From: Ruminococcus sp.
Lineage (GTDB): Bacteria > Bacillota > Clostridia > Oscillospirales > Acutalibacteraceae
Direction of reading: 5' to 3'
Assembly: GCA_022779485.1 (NCBI GenBank)
Contig: JALFTC010000003.1
Span: 1-48,623 of the forward strand
Length of the DNA: 48,623 nt
Below are positions 23,164 to 31,456 of the stretch, one piece after another. The position numbers and the translations under genes were made by a program. The notes below the pieces were generated by a model, which saw only the letters and a program-made list of their open reading frames with translations, searched no databases and was not told the origin of the DNA. Every line of letters starts with the position of its first letter. The stretch's first letter is position 1.

Positions 23164-25599
23164 ATGCTGACAGATAAACAAAAACACTTATATCTCCTCT
23201 TTAAAGAGGTTGACGAAATTTGTAAAAAGAATAATATTGATTATCAGCTTGCAGGTGGCACATTAATCGGTGCCGTTAGGCACAGGGGATTTATTCCTTG
23301 GGATGACGATATGGACATCACAATGACAAGGAATAACTGGGAAAAGTTTGTTGAGGTATGCAAAACACAGCTACCCGACAACAGGATTTTGGAATGTCAG
23401 GAGCTTAACCACGATTTTCACAATGTTATTGCACGATACACCGACAAAACTACCTCGGCTGTACACTCCACACAGGTTATCGCAAATGACACCGCCGGTG
23501 ATATGATTGACATTATTTGCTACGACTATTTGCCTAACGGGGGCAAAGCGTGGAAAAGATACACCAAGGACATTACACTGTACAGCGACCTTATAAACCC
23601 CTGTATTGTGTATTCCTACCGATTTTGTGCAAACCAGTTCAGATACGGCTTATACCGTCTGAAAATGCGACTTTTCGGCAGGGACAAGGTGCTTGACAAA
23701 CTGGAGAAAAGAATGTTCAGCTACAAGGAAGAGGATTGTCCTTACCTTGTTTTACGCTGGGGCGGAACACCACTGCTCTTCAGGAAAGAAATTTTCGGTG
23801 AAAGCAAAAATCAGGTGCTTTTTGTTGACACAATGGGACAGGCACCGGACTTTATAAACGACTACCTTGTGGAGCATTACGAGGACGAATGGATGTTTGT
23901 ACCTCCTGCAACGGAACAGGGCGGTCACAACTCAATTTATTCCCTTGACCTTGACTACAAGGTTATACGAAACGAAATCAACCACTTTATCAGCCCAAAG
24001 GAAGAAACAAAGAAGTTTTTGAGAAAAAAGTCTGTTGCAATGCAGATTATGGCTCCTTGGCTTTTGCTTAAAAACCTTAACATTCTTGCAACAGGCAGAG
24101 GAAAGTCAAAGCACTTTACCACCTACTTTGAAAACAACAGAAAACTAATCAATGAGGTGTACGACAAAAAGGACTTTGCCCGTTTAGAGGAAATCTTCAA
24201 GGATTTCATTTCACTACAATTTGACAAGGACTACTTTGGACGGGATGACTACGACAATGTTTACAAATACCGTCACCCTATTATAATAGGTATACCAAAT
24301 GATATTGCAGACAAGGTTGCTTACACACTGTTCAACCGAAACAAAATCTCAAAAGCCTTTAGAATGATAACGGTTTACGAGAATAAAAACAAAGCAACTG
24401 AATTTATGCTCAACCTAAAAGAGGATATTCTATCCTTTAGACAGGCTGTCCACAATGTGAGTATTGAGGACTACACCACAGCCCACAAGCAAACCTATGC
24501 TTTGGTAAATCATCATCCTTATTCAATAGGCATAATCAAGCTAAGGATTATTACCCTAATGAAGATGGGTGATAATAGCAAAAGGCAAGAAATAGCTGAC
24601 TTGATAGAAAAGGGACTTAAGCTGTACCCTAATGACGGCGAGCTTATGAAGTACCGTCTTGATTTGGAAAATACAGGTGGTAATGAGGAAGAGCTTGTAC
24701 CTCAGTACATCAATGCCTACCACAACACCCTAAACGGAATTGTCCACCTTGAAATCGAGGATATTCTCCTCAGACATTTGGACTGCTTTGACAACCCGAA
24801 AAAGGTAAAGGACGCCTTTGAAATTCTTGGGGACAACAGTTTTCTTTGCAAAAGGCTTGTTGACCTCACCATCCAAGAGGGCGACACCAAGGATATTTGC
24901 TCTCTGCTAAAGTTTACTAAGGAAAATCAGGAGCTTTTGGGCGAGGACTACACAGTATATGCAGAAAAAGTATGCAGAAGTCTTGCAAAGGACGCAGATA
25001 CTTCCTCACTTATGGCAAAAATCAGACTTTGTAACGATTACGCAGAGCTAAGTGAGTTTGAAAAAGAGGTTGAAAGCATTAAGGACGAATTTTGGAAGTC
25101 CTATTTGCAGGGAGAAATACAGTATAAAAAGGGTAATACCCAAGAGGCTGTTTCAAAGTACATTCATTCCTCAAATACAACTGACAAAAGCCTTATAACC
25201 TTGCTGAACAAAAAGTTCTATGCTCAGCTTAGATTTTTAAAGGAACAGTTTGCCTATGCCGAAAACTTAAAGCACATATCTGTTGAAACAGGAGAAGAAC
25301 AGCCTGCCAAGGCAGAGCAAAAGGAAAAGGTACTGAGTGACTTTATCGGCAAATGGTCAGCCCCATTTAAAACAGGTGAAGCCCTAACAAAAGCACTTCA
25401 AAATGTGGGGATAATTGACAAAAACACAGTTATTCCCTCACTTGAATACAAAAGTCTTGAAAATTTACTGAACAAGCTAAATATTCCGGGTGATATTGAG
25501 ATTATCAGCCTAAAGGACCTTGACCCGCTGAAAAACAAGGTTGACGGACCTTTACACAATGACAAAGACCTTATTGAAGAAGGTGATTTTGATGAGTAA
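23164..25599 (+). CDS. LicD family phosphotransferase with long helical repeat region (2)
   Basis: An 811-residue paralogue of the preceding protein with the same layout. The LicD core is intact and at the same positions: QLAGGTLIGAVRH (28-40) and GFIPWDDDMDI (42-52). The C-terminal 550 residues are again TPR-like helices (KSYLQGEIQYKKGNTQEAV). The N-terminal halves of the two are much more alike than the C-terminal halves, which suggests duplication and then divergence of the partner-binding part. The ribosome site is weak (GGTAG), which suggests coupling to the gene before. Its last 8 bases overlap the start of the third member. Confidence 0.9.
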   Translation: MLTDKQKHLYLLFKEVDEICKKNNIDYQLAGGTLIGAVRHRGFIPWDDDMDITMTRNNWEKFVEVCKTQLPDNRILECQELNHDFHNVIARYTDKTTSAVHSTQVIANDTAGDMIDIICYDYLPNGGKAWKRYTKDITLYSDLINPCIVYSYRFCANQFRYGLYRLKMRLFGRDKVLDKLEKRMFSYKEEDCPYLVLRWGGTPLLFRKEIFGESKNQVLFVDTMGQAPDFINDYLVEHYEDEWMFVPPATEQGGHNSIYSLDLDYKVIRNEINHFISPKEETKKFLRKKSVAMQIMAPWLLLKNLNILATGRGKSKHFTTYFENNRKLINEVYDKKDFARLEEIFKDFISLQFDKDYFGRDDYDNVYKYRHPIIIGIPNDIADKVAYTLFNRNKISKAFRMITVYENKNKATEFMLNLKEDILSFRQAVHNVSIEDYTTAHKQTYALVNHHPYSIGIIKLRIITLMKMGDNSKRQEIADLIEKGLKLYPNDGELMKYRLDLENTGGNEEELVPQYINAYHNTLNGIVHLEIEDILLRHLDCFDNPKKVKDAFEILGDNSFLCKRLVDLTIQEGDTKDICSLLKFTKENQELLGEDYTVYAEKVCRSLAKDADTSSLMAKIRLCNDYAELSEFEKEVESIKDEFWKSYLQGEIQYKKGNTQEAVSKYIHSSNTTDKSLITLLNKKFYAQLRFLKEQFAYAENLKHISVETGEEQPAKAEQKEKVLSDFIGKWSAPFKTGEALTKALQNVGIIDKNTVIPSLEYKSLENLLNKLNIPGDIEIISLKDLDPLKNKVDGPLHNDKDLIEEGDFDE

Positions 25600-26803
25600 C
25601 ACAACAATACAGGATGTTCTATTACAGCTTTTGTGTGAAATCAGAGATATTTGTGACGAAAACAACATCACATATTCCCTGTTTGACAGCACAGCCGCCA
25701 AGGCACTTGTCTTGGGCGAAACTGACGAGCCCTTTGCAAAAATTATGGTTAGGAATGACGACTTTGTAAAGTTGTGCAACATTATGGAGAAAAAGCGGAT
25801 AAAGCACAGGAGCTTTGACTCTATGCACAACAATCCAAACTATATGGATTACTCTGCAAGGTACAGCAACACCGAAACTACAAATGTTTCCCTTGCCCAA
25901 AGGGGAAATGCCTTTAGATGCGGAATTTATGTTGAAATTATACCTCTTAGAACTGAAGAAAACAGTATGCTAAAGCACTTTAAGCTAAGGTTCTTTGAAC
26001 ACGGCTGGGAAAAGCACTTTTGCAGACTAACTTCTCTTGAAAGCTGTAAATATTTCCTCACCACACCATTTGTGAACATAATGAAGATTGCAGGCAAAAA
26101 GAGAGTCAGCAGATTTATCTTTGATATGATTGCAAAGGGACACAGCGGAAAAATCAACTCAAACTGCTCCATTAAAAGCTTTAATCAAACACTGTTCGAC
26201 TTCCCCTTTGACCCTCTTGAAAAGGTAAAAACTGTTGAACTTTGGGGCGAAAAGTTCAGTATATCCTACAAAATTGACCAGGTTTTACGCAGAGTTTATG
26301 CACGAGGCTGGAAGCAAAAGGCGAGAAATTCCACATCAGGTGCAAACAACATTGTTCTCCTCAATGTTTCCTGTAAGCAGTTTGAAAGGGCAATGAAAAA
26401 GCACGGAGATATTTGGAAAAAATACTTTAGAAAGAAGTCAAGACAAATGTTTATCAAAGCTATTTCCTCCTACTACGACCGTCAAAAGAACAGCATCTGG
26501 GCTTTGGCTAAGAGGACAGGTGCAAGGGCAAGACTGTACTTCTACTATATGCCAAAGATGGGTCTTATCCGCAACCTTGTTGAAAATCAGGACTATTACC
26601 GTCTTTCAAAGATTATGCAAAACAACAGAATTGCAACCCTCCTTGCATACAAGCAGGGCTCAGGCTTTGCAGTTAACAAGGAGTTGTTTGACATTCAAAT
26701 GATGCTCTTCCGCTTTGAGGGCAACGAGGAGCTTGCCAACAGAATCGAGGCTAACACTCCAAAGTACTATATGAAACCTATCACAGACCCTCAGGACAGG
26801 TAG
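25592..26803 (+). CDS. Degenerate LicD-like protein lacking the catalytic core (3)
   Basis: A 403-residue protein starting at the ATG at 25592, with GAAGGTG 6 bases upstream and an 8-base overlap with the previous gene; an in-frame ATG at 25541 lies inside that gene and is less likely. It follows the LicD pattern (CEIRDICDENNITYSLF, then DYSARYSNTETTNVS and GIYVEIIPL, like RYTDTTTTA and FVIDILVYDAL in the first paralogue). However, the GGTLIGA motif is replaced by FDSTAAKA and the WDDDMDI motif is missing. Catalysis by the LicD mechanism is therefore unlikely. It also lacks the long TPR-like tail. A regulatory or scaffolding pseudoenzyme is the best guess. The frame is intact, so it is not a decaying pseudogene. 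Confidence 0.8.
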   Translation: MSNTTIQDVLLQLLCEIRDICDENNITYSLFDSTAAKALVLGETDEPFAKIMVRNDDFVKLCNIMEKKRIKHRSFDSMHNNPNYMDYSARYSNTETTNVSLAQRGNAFRCGIYVEIIPLRTEENSMLKHFKLRFFEHGWEKHFCRLTSLESCKYFLTTPFVNIMKIAGKKRVSRFIFDMIAKGHSGKINSNCSIKSFNQTLFDFPFDPLEKVKTVELWGEKFSISYKIDQVLRRVYARGWKQKARNSTSGANNIVLLNVSCKQFERAMKKHGDIWKKYFRKKSRQMFIKAISSYYDRQKNSIWALAKRTGARARLYFYYMPKMGLIRNLVENQDYYRLSKIMQNNRIATLLAYKQGSGFAVNKELFDIQMMLFRFEGNEELANRIEANTPKYYMKPITDPQDR

Positions 26804-26811
26804 AGTAAAAA

Positions 26812-27618
26812 ATGAAAAGGATTATTATTTCACTTTTTCTCCTATTGTCAGTGATTTTGCCATCGGGCTGTTCAAAGGAAAGTACAGACAAAAACAAAAA
26901 TTCTTCAACTCCTACACACCAGACAACATCTGCCACTTCCCAAAGCACCTCAACTGTTCCCACGACCACAGAAAAAAAGGGGGAGCTTGCGGGATTTAAA
27001 ATCCTCATTGACGCAGGTCACGGTTGCACTAAGGAATATGTTGAACCAAAATATCCCGGTGCCACGGAAACCACAGTGGAAAATTCCTCCACAGGCGCAA
27101 CAGGTGTTGCAACCCACAAGCGTGAGGGTGAACTTACACTGCAGGTTGCACTTCTTCTCCAAAAAAGCCTTGAAAAGCTTGGTGCGGATGTGTATATGGT
27201 CAGGACAACAGAGGGTACACCAATGAGCCTAAGGGACAGAGCCGAAATGGGCAACAAGCTCAAGGTTGACCTTGCCTTTAGGATACACGCTGACGGAATA
27301 GAGGACAGCAGTGTAAGGGGAGCGTCCCTCCTCTACCCCGCCCCCGACTATGTTGGAGAAAAGCTATCAAAAACAAGCAAAAAGGCATCGGAGATTATTC
27401 TTAAAAACTACATAAAGGCAACAGAATTTAACAACAGAGGTACTGTTGCAAGGAATGATTTGGTGGGATTTAACTTTTCAAAGGTACCAACGGTGCTGAT
27501 TGAGCTTGGATTTATGACCAATCCTGACGAGGACAGGCTAATGTTCCAAAAAGATTTTCAAAAGAAAATGGTTGAGGGCATAACAAAGGGTATAAAGGAA
27601 TACAAAAACTTAAAATAA
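26812..27618 (+). CDS. N-acetylmuramoyl-L-alanine amidase (Amidase_3), lipoprotein
   Basis: A 268-residue cell-wall hydrolase that cuts the bond between N-acetylmuramic acid and the L-alanine of the stem peptide. It begins with a lipoprotein signal (LPSGC, Cys at 20) and a Ser/Thr-rich tether (about 24-55), so it should be held on the outer face of the membrane. The Amidase_3 domain (about 62-268) shows Zn ligands H70 (IDAGHG), E105 (REGELTL) and H159 (RIHADG), and the catalytic E231 (LIELGFMTNPDED), all intact. It follows the third LicD-like gene by 8 bases and is probably in the same operon, linking surface-glycan modification to wall turnover. Confidence 0.92.
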   Translation: MKRIIISLFLLLSVILPSGCSKESTDKNKNSSTPTHQTTSATSQSTSTVPTTTEKKGELAGFKILIDAGHGCTKEYVEPKYPGATETTVENSSTGATGVATHKREGELTLQVALLLQKSLEKLGADVYMVRTTEGTPMSLRDRAEMGNKLKVDLAFRIHADGIEDSSVRGASLLYPAPDYVGEKLSKTSKKASEIILKNYIKATEFNNRGTVARNDLVGFNFSKVPTVLIELGFMTNPDEDRLMFQKDFQKKMVEGITKGIKEYKNLK

Positions 27619-27641
27619 TTATGGTAACTACAAATTTCGCA

Positions 27642-27670
27642 TTGTTGTTTTATTGATTATGTGATACAAT
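27642..27670 (+). promoter_or_regulatory. Promoter of the GH3-like gene
   Basis: TTGTTG (27642-27647), 17-base spacer, TACAAT (27665-27670), 31 bases before the start. Confidence 0.6.
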
Positions 27671-27701
27671 TTAGTTAGAAAAAATAACGAGGTGAATTAT
27701 T

Positions 27702-28451
27702 ATGGCAACAAAAGGACGACACGCACAGAAAAACCACAAGGGACTTATTATCTTCATTGTAATACTACTGATTGTTGCAATACTTGCAGTGGGTGCATTT
27801 GTATTCAGGGAACAGCTTGTAGATGTTTACAATGATGTTGTAAAGGGTACAACAACCACAACAACCACAACCACCACTTCCCCAACAACTACGACCGTTC
27901 CCGAAACAACAACTACCGCACCTGCCGACCCAACAACGGTACAGGCAACACAGCTACTTGAAAATATGGACACAAACGCAAAGGTTTGCCAGTTGTTCGT
28001 TGTAACTCCGGAAGAACTCACTAATGTTGATGTTGCAACCGTTGCAGGACAGACAACAAAGAAACAGCTTGAAAAGTATCCTGTTGGGGGTATTGTATAT
28101 TTTGAACAAAACAGAGAGGACGACAAAGCCTTTGCACAAATGGTTAAGAAAACAAAAACCTATGCAAAGACTCCTTTGTTCATAATGGAAAAAGGAGAGA
28201 AAGAGGTTTTCTCCTACGGTGATGTTCTAAAGGCATCGGACAAGCTTTGCGAAGAAAAAACAAGCAACGGCACCGAGGCTGTCAAAGCATTCAACGACGG
28301 TGCTCAGGTACTTGTAATGCCAAAGAATTTGGACAAAACTGTTAAGTACTTTACAAATGCTGTTAAGAACGGCACTGTTACAGAGGAATCCCTCAACAAT
28401 GCAGTTTTGGAAATCCTTAAGGTTAAAATATTCCAGGGAATTATCAAATAA
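27702..28451 (+). CDS. Membrane-anchored, internally shortened GH3-like protein
   Basis: A 249-residue protein. A basic N-terminus is followed by one membrane helix (about 16-38) and a Thr-rich linker (about 49-76), which places the rest outside the cell. Residues 80-140 resemble the start of GH3 beta-N-acetylhexosaminidases (MDTNAKVCQLFVVTPE, then YPVGGIVYFEQN). Residues 180-249 resemble the end of the GH3 barrel (AVKAFNDGAQVLVMPKNL, then AVLEILKVKIFQ). The middle, which holds the substrate-binding and catalytic His/Asp motifs of NagZ-type enzymes, is missing, while the frame is continuous. An active hydrolase is unlikely; a glycan-binding or structural role is possible. The ribosome site GAGGTG fits the start. 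Confidence 0.75.
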   Translation: MATKGRHAQKNHKGLIIFIVILLIVAILAVGAFVFREQLVDVYNDVVKGTTTTTTTTTTSPTTTTVPETTTTAPADPTTVQATQLLENMDTNAKVCQLFVVTPEELTNVDVATVAGQTTKKQLEKYPVGGIVYFEQNREDDKAFAQMVKKTKTYAKTPLFIMEKGEKEVFSYGDVLKASDKLCEEKTSNGTEAVKAFNDGAQVLVMPKNLDKTVKYFTNAVKNGTVTEESLNNAVLEILKVKIFQGIIK

Positions 28452-28467
28452 GTTTACAAAAGCATTA

Positions 28468-28503
28468 ACCGGACAATCCATTTGGATTGTCCGGTATTTT
28501 TTT
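28468..28503 (+). terminator. Terminator of the GH3-like gene
   Basis: A perfect 12-bp stem, ACCGGACAATCC / GGATTGTCCGGT with loop ATTT, is followed by a seven-T run. It may also stop metA transcription from the other side. Confidence 0.94.
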
Positions 28504-28511
28504 ATCCAATA

Positions 28512-29435
28512 TTATTTTGAATCAAGCTCGTTAAGGTCGTATGGGGTTTGCTGATAAACAAAGTAGTTAAGCCAGTTTGCAAAGAGCAAAAATGCTGTAC
28601 TCCTCCACTTTTTGTCGGGAATTTTTGTCACATCATCCTGCGGAAAATACCTGTAAGGAATTTCAGGATTTATCCCCTTTTTCAAGTCCCTTTCGTACTC
28701 CTGTGCCAATGTCATTCTGTCATATTCTGCGTGGCCGAACACAAAGAACTTTCTGCAAGGCTTGTCGGCAACTATTGCAATTCCGGACTTTTCTCCTGAG
28801 GCAAGCACATCCAAATTTGGATTAGCCAAAATCTCCTCAGGAACACTCTCTGTGTACCTTGAATGAGGCATCATAAACACATCGTCAAGTCCTCTGAGCA
28901 GAGGGTGAAGATTTTGGAGAATTCTGTGGCGGTAAATTCCGCTTAGCTTTTTAGGCAAATTCCTTTTGCTTATACCGTAGTGGTAGTAAAGTCCTGCCTG
29001 AGCGCCCCAACAGATGTGGAGAGTTGACCAAACATTCTTCTTTGCCCACTCCATAATCTCGGTAAGCTCCTGCCAATAGTCCACATCTTCAAATTTCATA
29101 TGCTCAACAGGAGCACCGGTGATTATCATACCGTCATATCGACTGTCCTTGATTTCGTCAAAGGTTTTGTAAAATGTGTCAAGGTGATGCTTGCTTACAT
29201 TTTTAGCCTGGTGACTACGCATATGGAGCAAATCCACATCAACCTGAAGGGATGTATTGCCCAAAAGACGGATAAGCTGTGTTTCTGTTTCAATCTTTGT
29301 GGGCATTATATTTAGTATAACAATTTTGAGGGGTCGAATATCCTGTGATATTGCCCTGTCCTCAGTCATTATAAAAATATTTTCCTCTTCCAATATTTTT
29401 ATAGCCGGCAAATTGTTAGCAACCTTAATTGGCAT
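28512..29435 (-). CDS. metA: Homoserine O-acetyltransferase (MetA family)
   Basis: A 307-residue MetA-family enzyme, activating homoserine for methionine synthesis in the cytosol. Catalytic residues are visible: C142 in HICWGAQAG, and H235 and E237 in FGHAEYDRM. Residue 111 is Glu in TGAPVEHM; within this family Glu at this position goes with acetyl-CoA and Gly (as in E. coli) with succinyl-CoA, so O-acetylation is predicted despite the usual succinyltransferase name. GGAGGGG precedes the ATG. The proS gene ends 45 bases upstream on the same strand with no terminator or clear promoter between, so the two are probably cotranscribed. No SAM riboswitch or T-box is apparent. Confidence 0.95.
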   Translation of the reverse strand: MPIKVANNLPAIKILEEENIFIMTEDRAISQDIRPLKIVILNIMPTKIETETQLIRLLGNTSLQVDVDLLHMRSHQAKNVSKHHLDTFYKTFDEIKDSRYDGMIITGAPVEHMKFEDVDYWQELTEIMEWAKKNVWSTLHICWGAQAGLYYHYGISKRNLPKKLSGIYRHRILQNLHPLLRGLDDVFMMPHSRYTESVPEEILANPNLDVLASGEKSGIAIVADKPCRKFFVFGHAEYDRMTLAQEYERDLKKGINPEIPYRYFPQDDVTKIPDKKWRSTAFLLFANWLNYFVYQQTPYDLNELDSK

Positions 29436-29480
29436 ATAACCCCTCCTTTCAAATCATAATCTTATTATTAATCGGGTTAA

Positions 29481-30920
29481 TTAATATTGCTTGCCCCAGT
29501 AAACCATATGCTTTGCAGGTTTACCACAGCATACGCAGGTGTCGGAAAGATGTTCTTCTTCAAAAGGAATACAGCGTGACTTAACTCCCCCTGTAACATC
29601 CTTTAGCTTTTCTTCACATTCCTTGTCACCGCACCACATAGCCTTGATAAAGCCGGGGTGATTTTCTGCTGTATCAACAAATTCATCAAATGTAGTTGCA
29701 GTAAAGGTTTTTTCCTGCATATTTTTAAGAGCCTTTTCATACATTCCGTCGTGCACCATTTGCAGAGCCTCCGAAACCTTTGACTCAAGCTCATCAAGAG
29801 AAACAAAAATCTTCTCCCTTGTATCACGGCGAACAATTACGCACTGATTATTTTCTATATCCTTAGGGCCTAATTCAATTCTGATAGGCACACCCTTCAT
29901 CTCGTACTGGGAGAACTTCCAGCCCGGTGAATTGTCACTGTCGTCCAGCTTAACACGGTAGTCCTTTTTAAGTCTGTCAAAAAGCTGATGTGCCTTGTCA
30001 AGCACACCCTCCTTGTGCTGTGCAATAGGAATAATTGCAACCTGAATTGGTGATACCTTTGGTGGGAGAACAAGTCCCTCGTCGTCACCGTGTACCATTA
30101 TTATTGCACCAATCATACGGGTTGATACACCCCAAGAGGTCTGATGGGGATAGTGCTGTTTGTTATCTCTTCCTTGGAATGTAATGTCAAAGCTTTTTGC
30201 AAATCCGTCACCAAAGTAGTGTGATGTACCGCCCTGAAGTGCAACACCGTTGTGCATCATCGGTTCGATTGTATATGTTTCCTCTGCACCGGCAAACTTT
30301 TCTTTCTCTGTCTTTTTGCCGATAACAGCCGGAATTGCAAGGGTTTCCCTGTAGAAATCTGCATAAACATTAAGCATCCTAAGTGTTTCTTCCCTTGCCT
30401 CTTCCTCGGTTTCGTGCATTGTGTGGCCCTCCTGCCACAAAAATTCACTTGTACGCAGGAACGGACGGGTAGTTTTCTCCCATCTTACAACAGAGCACCA
30501 CTGATTGTACAGCTTTGGCAAATCTCTGTATGTTTCAATAACCTTGCTGTAATGCTCGCAAAACAGGGTTTCCGAGGTTGGGCGAACACAAAGTCTTTCG
30601 TTCAGCTTTTCGTCACCGCCAACAGTTACCCAAGCACATTCAGGGGCAAAGCCCTCAACATGGTCTTTTTCCTTTTGGAGCAGACTTTCGGGGATAAACA
30701 TAGGCATATAAACATTTTCGTGACCTGTTTCCTTAAATCTTCTGTCAAGGTCAGCCTGAATATTCTCCCAAATAGCATAACCGTATGGGCGGATAACCAT
30801 ACATCCCTTAACTCCGCTATAATCAATAAGCTCTGCCTTTTTTACAATATCGGTGTACCACTTTGCAAAGTCCTCGTCACGACTTGTAATGGCAGAAACA
30901 AACTTTTTGTTATTTCCCAT
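29481..30920 (-). CDS. proS: Prolyl-tRNA synthetase, type 3 (archaeal/eukaryote-like)
   Basis: A 479-residue class II synthetase charging tRNA-Pro. It lacks the inserted editing domain of the about 570-residue bacterial type, so it belongs to the shorter type 3 form found in many Clostridia. Motif 2 region [20 protein letters not shown] and RPTSETLFC are visible, and motif 3 appears around [16 protein letters not shown]. The C-terminal Zn-binding domain has paired cysteines (CGDKEC, then CVCCGK) and the protein ends in the typical aromatic YWGKQY. The ATG is preceded by AAAGGGG. It has its own promoter and probably drives metA downstream. Confidence 0.96.
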   Translation of the reverse strand: MGNNKKFVSAITSRDEDFAKWYTDIVKKAELIDYSGVKGCMVIRPYGYAIWENIQADLDRRFKETGHENVYMPMFIPESLLQKEKDHVEGFAPECAWVTVGGDEKLNERLCVRPTSETLFCEHYSKVIETYRDLPKLYNQWCSVVRWEKTTRPFLRTSEFLWQEGHTMHETEEEAREETLRMLNVYADFYRETLAIPAVIGKKTEKEKFAGAEETYTIEPMMHNGVALQGGTSHYFGDGFAKSFDITFQGRDNKQHYPHQTSWGVSTRMIGAIIMVHGDDEGLVLPPKVSPIQVAIIPIAQHKEGVLDKAHQLFDRLKKDYRVKLDDSDNSPGWKFSQYEMKGVPIRIELGPKDIENNQCVIVRRDTREKIFVSLDELESKVSEALQMVHDGMYEKALKNMQEKTFTATTFDEFVDTAENHPGFIKAMWCGDKECEEKLKDVTGGVKSRCIPFEEEHLSDTCVCCGKPAKHMVYWGKQY

Positions 30921-30956
30921 TTTCGTATACCCCTTTCATTAATACGCATTATTTTT

Positions 30957-30985
30957 ATTATACAAAAAATCAACTGTTTTTTCAA
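30957..30985 (-). promoter_or_regulatory. Sigma-A promoter of proS (and metA)
   Basis: On the minus strand TTGAAA (30980-30985), 17-base spacer, consensus TATAAT (30957-30962). The leader is about 30 bases, too short for a T-box. Confidence 0.82.
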
Positions 30986-30994
30986 GTATAATCA

Positions 30995-31028
30995 CAAAAA
31001 GAAAAGAGGGACAGAAAAACCGCCCCTC
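30995..31028 (-). terminator. Terminator of acpP
   Basis: GAGGGACAG (31006-31014) pairs with CCGCCCCTC (31020-31028) using two G-U pairs in the minus-strand RNA. A T-rich run follows on the minus strand (complement of 30995-31005). Confidence 0.85.
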
Positions 31029-31054
31029 CGATTATTAACCAAAATGATTAACAA

Positions 31055-31282
31055 TTAAGAATTCTGTTCGATATAAGAAACAAGAGCTCCTACTGTTTTG
31101 ATGTTCTCAACATCCTCGTCAGGAACTTCAATGCTGAATTCATCTTCAATAGACATAAGCAAATCTACAACATCAAGAGAATCTGCGCCTAAATCTTCCT
31201 GAAGAGAAGTATCCTCTGTGATTGTATCCTCCTCAACATCAAACTGTTCAGCTAAGATAGTCTTTACTTTTTCTAATACCAT
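31055..31282 (-). CDS. acpP: Acyl carrier protein
   Basis: A 75-residue acidic four-helix carrier for fatty acid synthesis. The phosphopantetheine attachment site is S35 in LGADSLDVVDLLMSIEDEF, and the length is typical. AGGAGG precedes the ATG. It is a single-gene unit here, between its own promoter and terminator; no fab gene is adjacent. Its promoter is back to back with that of the aro operon. Confidence 0.97.
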   Translation of the reverse strand: MVLEKVKTILAEQFDVEEDTITEDTSLQEDLGADSLDVVDLLMSIEDEFSIEVPDEDVENIKTVGALVSYIEQNS

Positions 31283-31347
31283 AATAATATCCTCCTGTTT
31301 GAATAAAGAAAATAATCGTCAGCTTTTATGGACAAATTATCATTAAT

Positions 31348-31377
31348 TTGATAAAATAGTCCCATAGCCGTTACAAT
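31348..31377 (+). promoter_or_regulatory. Candidate promoter of aroE/aroK
   Basis: TTGATA (31348-31353), 18-base spacer, TACAAT (31372-31377), about 80 bases before aroE. Its -10 end is next to the -10 box of the divergent acpP promoter. Confidence 0.5.
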
Positions 31378-31378
31378 T

Positions 31379-31407
31379 ATACTATAAGTAAATTGTGACT
31401 TTGTCAA
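31379..31407 (-). promoter_or_regulatory. Sigma-A promoter of acpP
   Basis: On the minus strand TTGACA (31402-31407), 17-base spacer, TAGTAT (31379-31384), giving a leader of about 90 bases. No FapR-like site was recognised. Confidence 0.78.
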
Positions 31408-31456
31408 TATTTATTTCAAAATTTTCATATTTTATTACAAAAATCAAGGAGAAATT

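Noticed and set aside
27838..27940. CRISPR-like or tandem DNA repeat
   Set aside because: It is simple ACA/ACC codon repetition of a Thr-rich linker, without spacers.
28842..29480. SAM riboswitch or T-box for metA or proS
   Set aside because: The gap before metA is 45 bases and the proS leader about 30 bases, both too short; no conserved motif was seen.
30252..31058. A 268-codon plus-strand open frame antisense to proS
   Set aside because: It is a shadow of the conserved proS gene and crosses its promoter; no start signal or recognisable domain.
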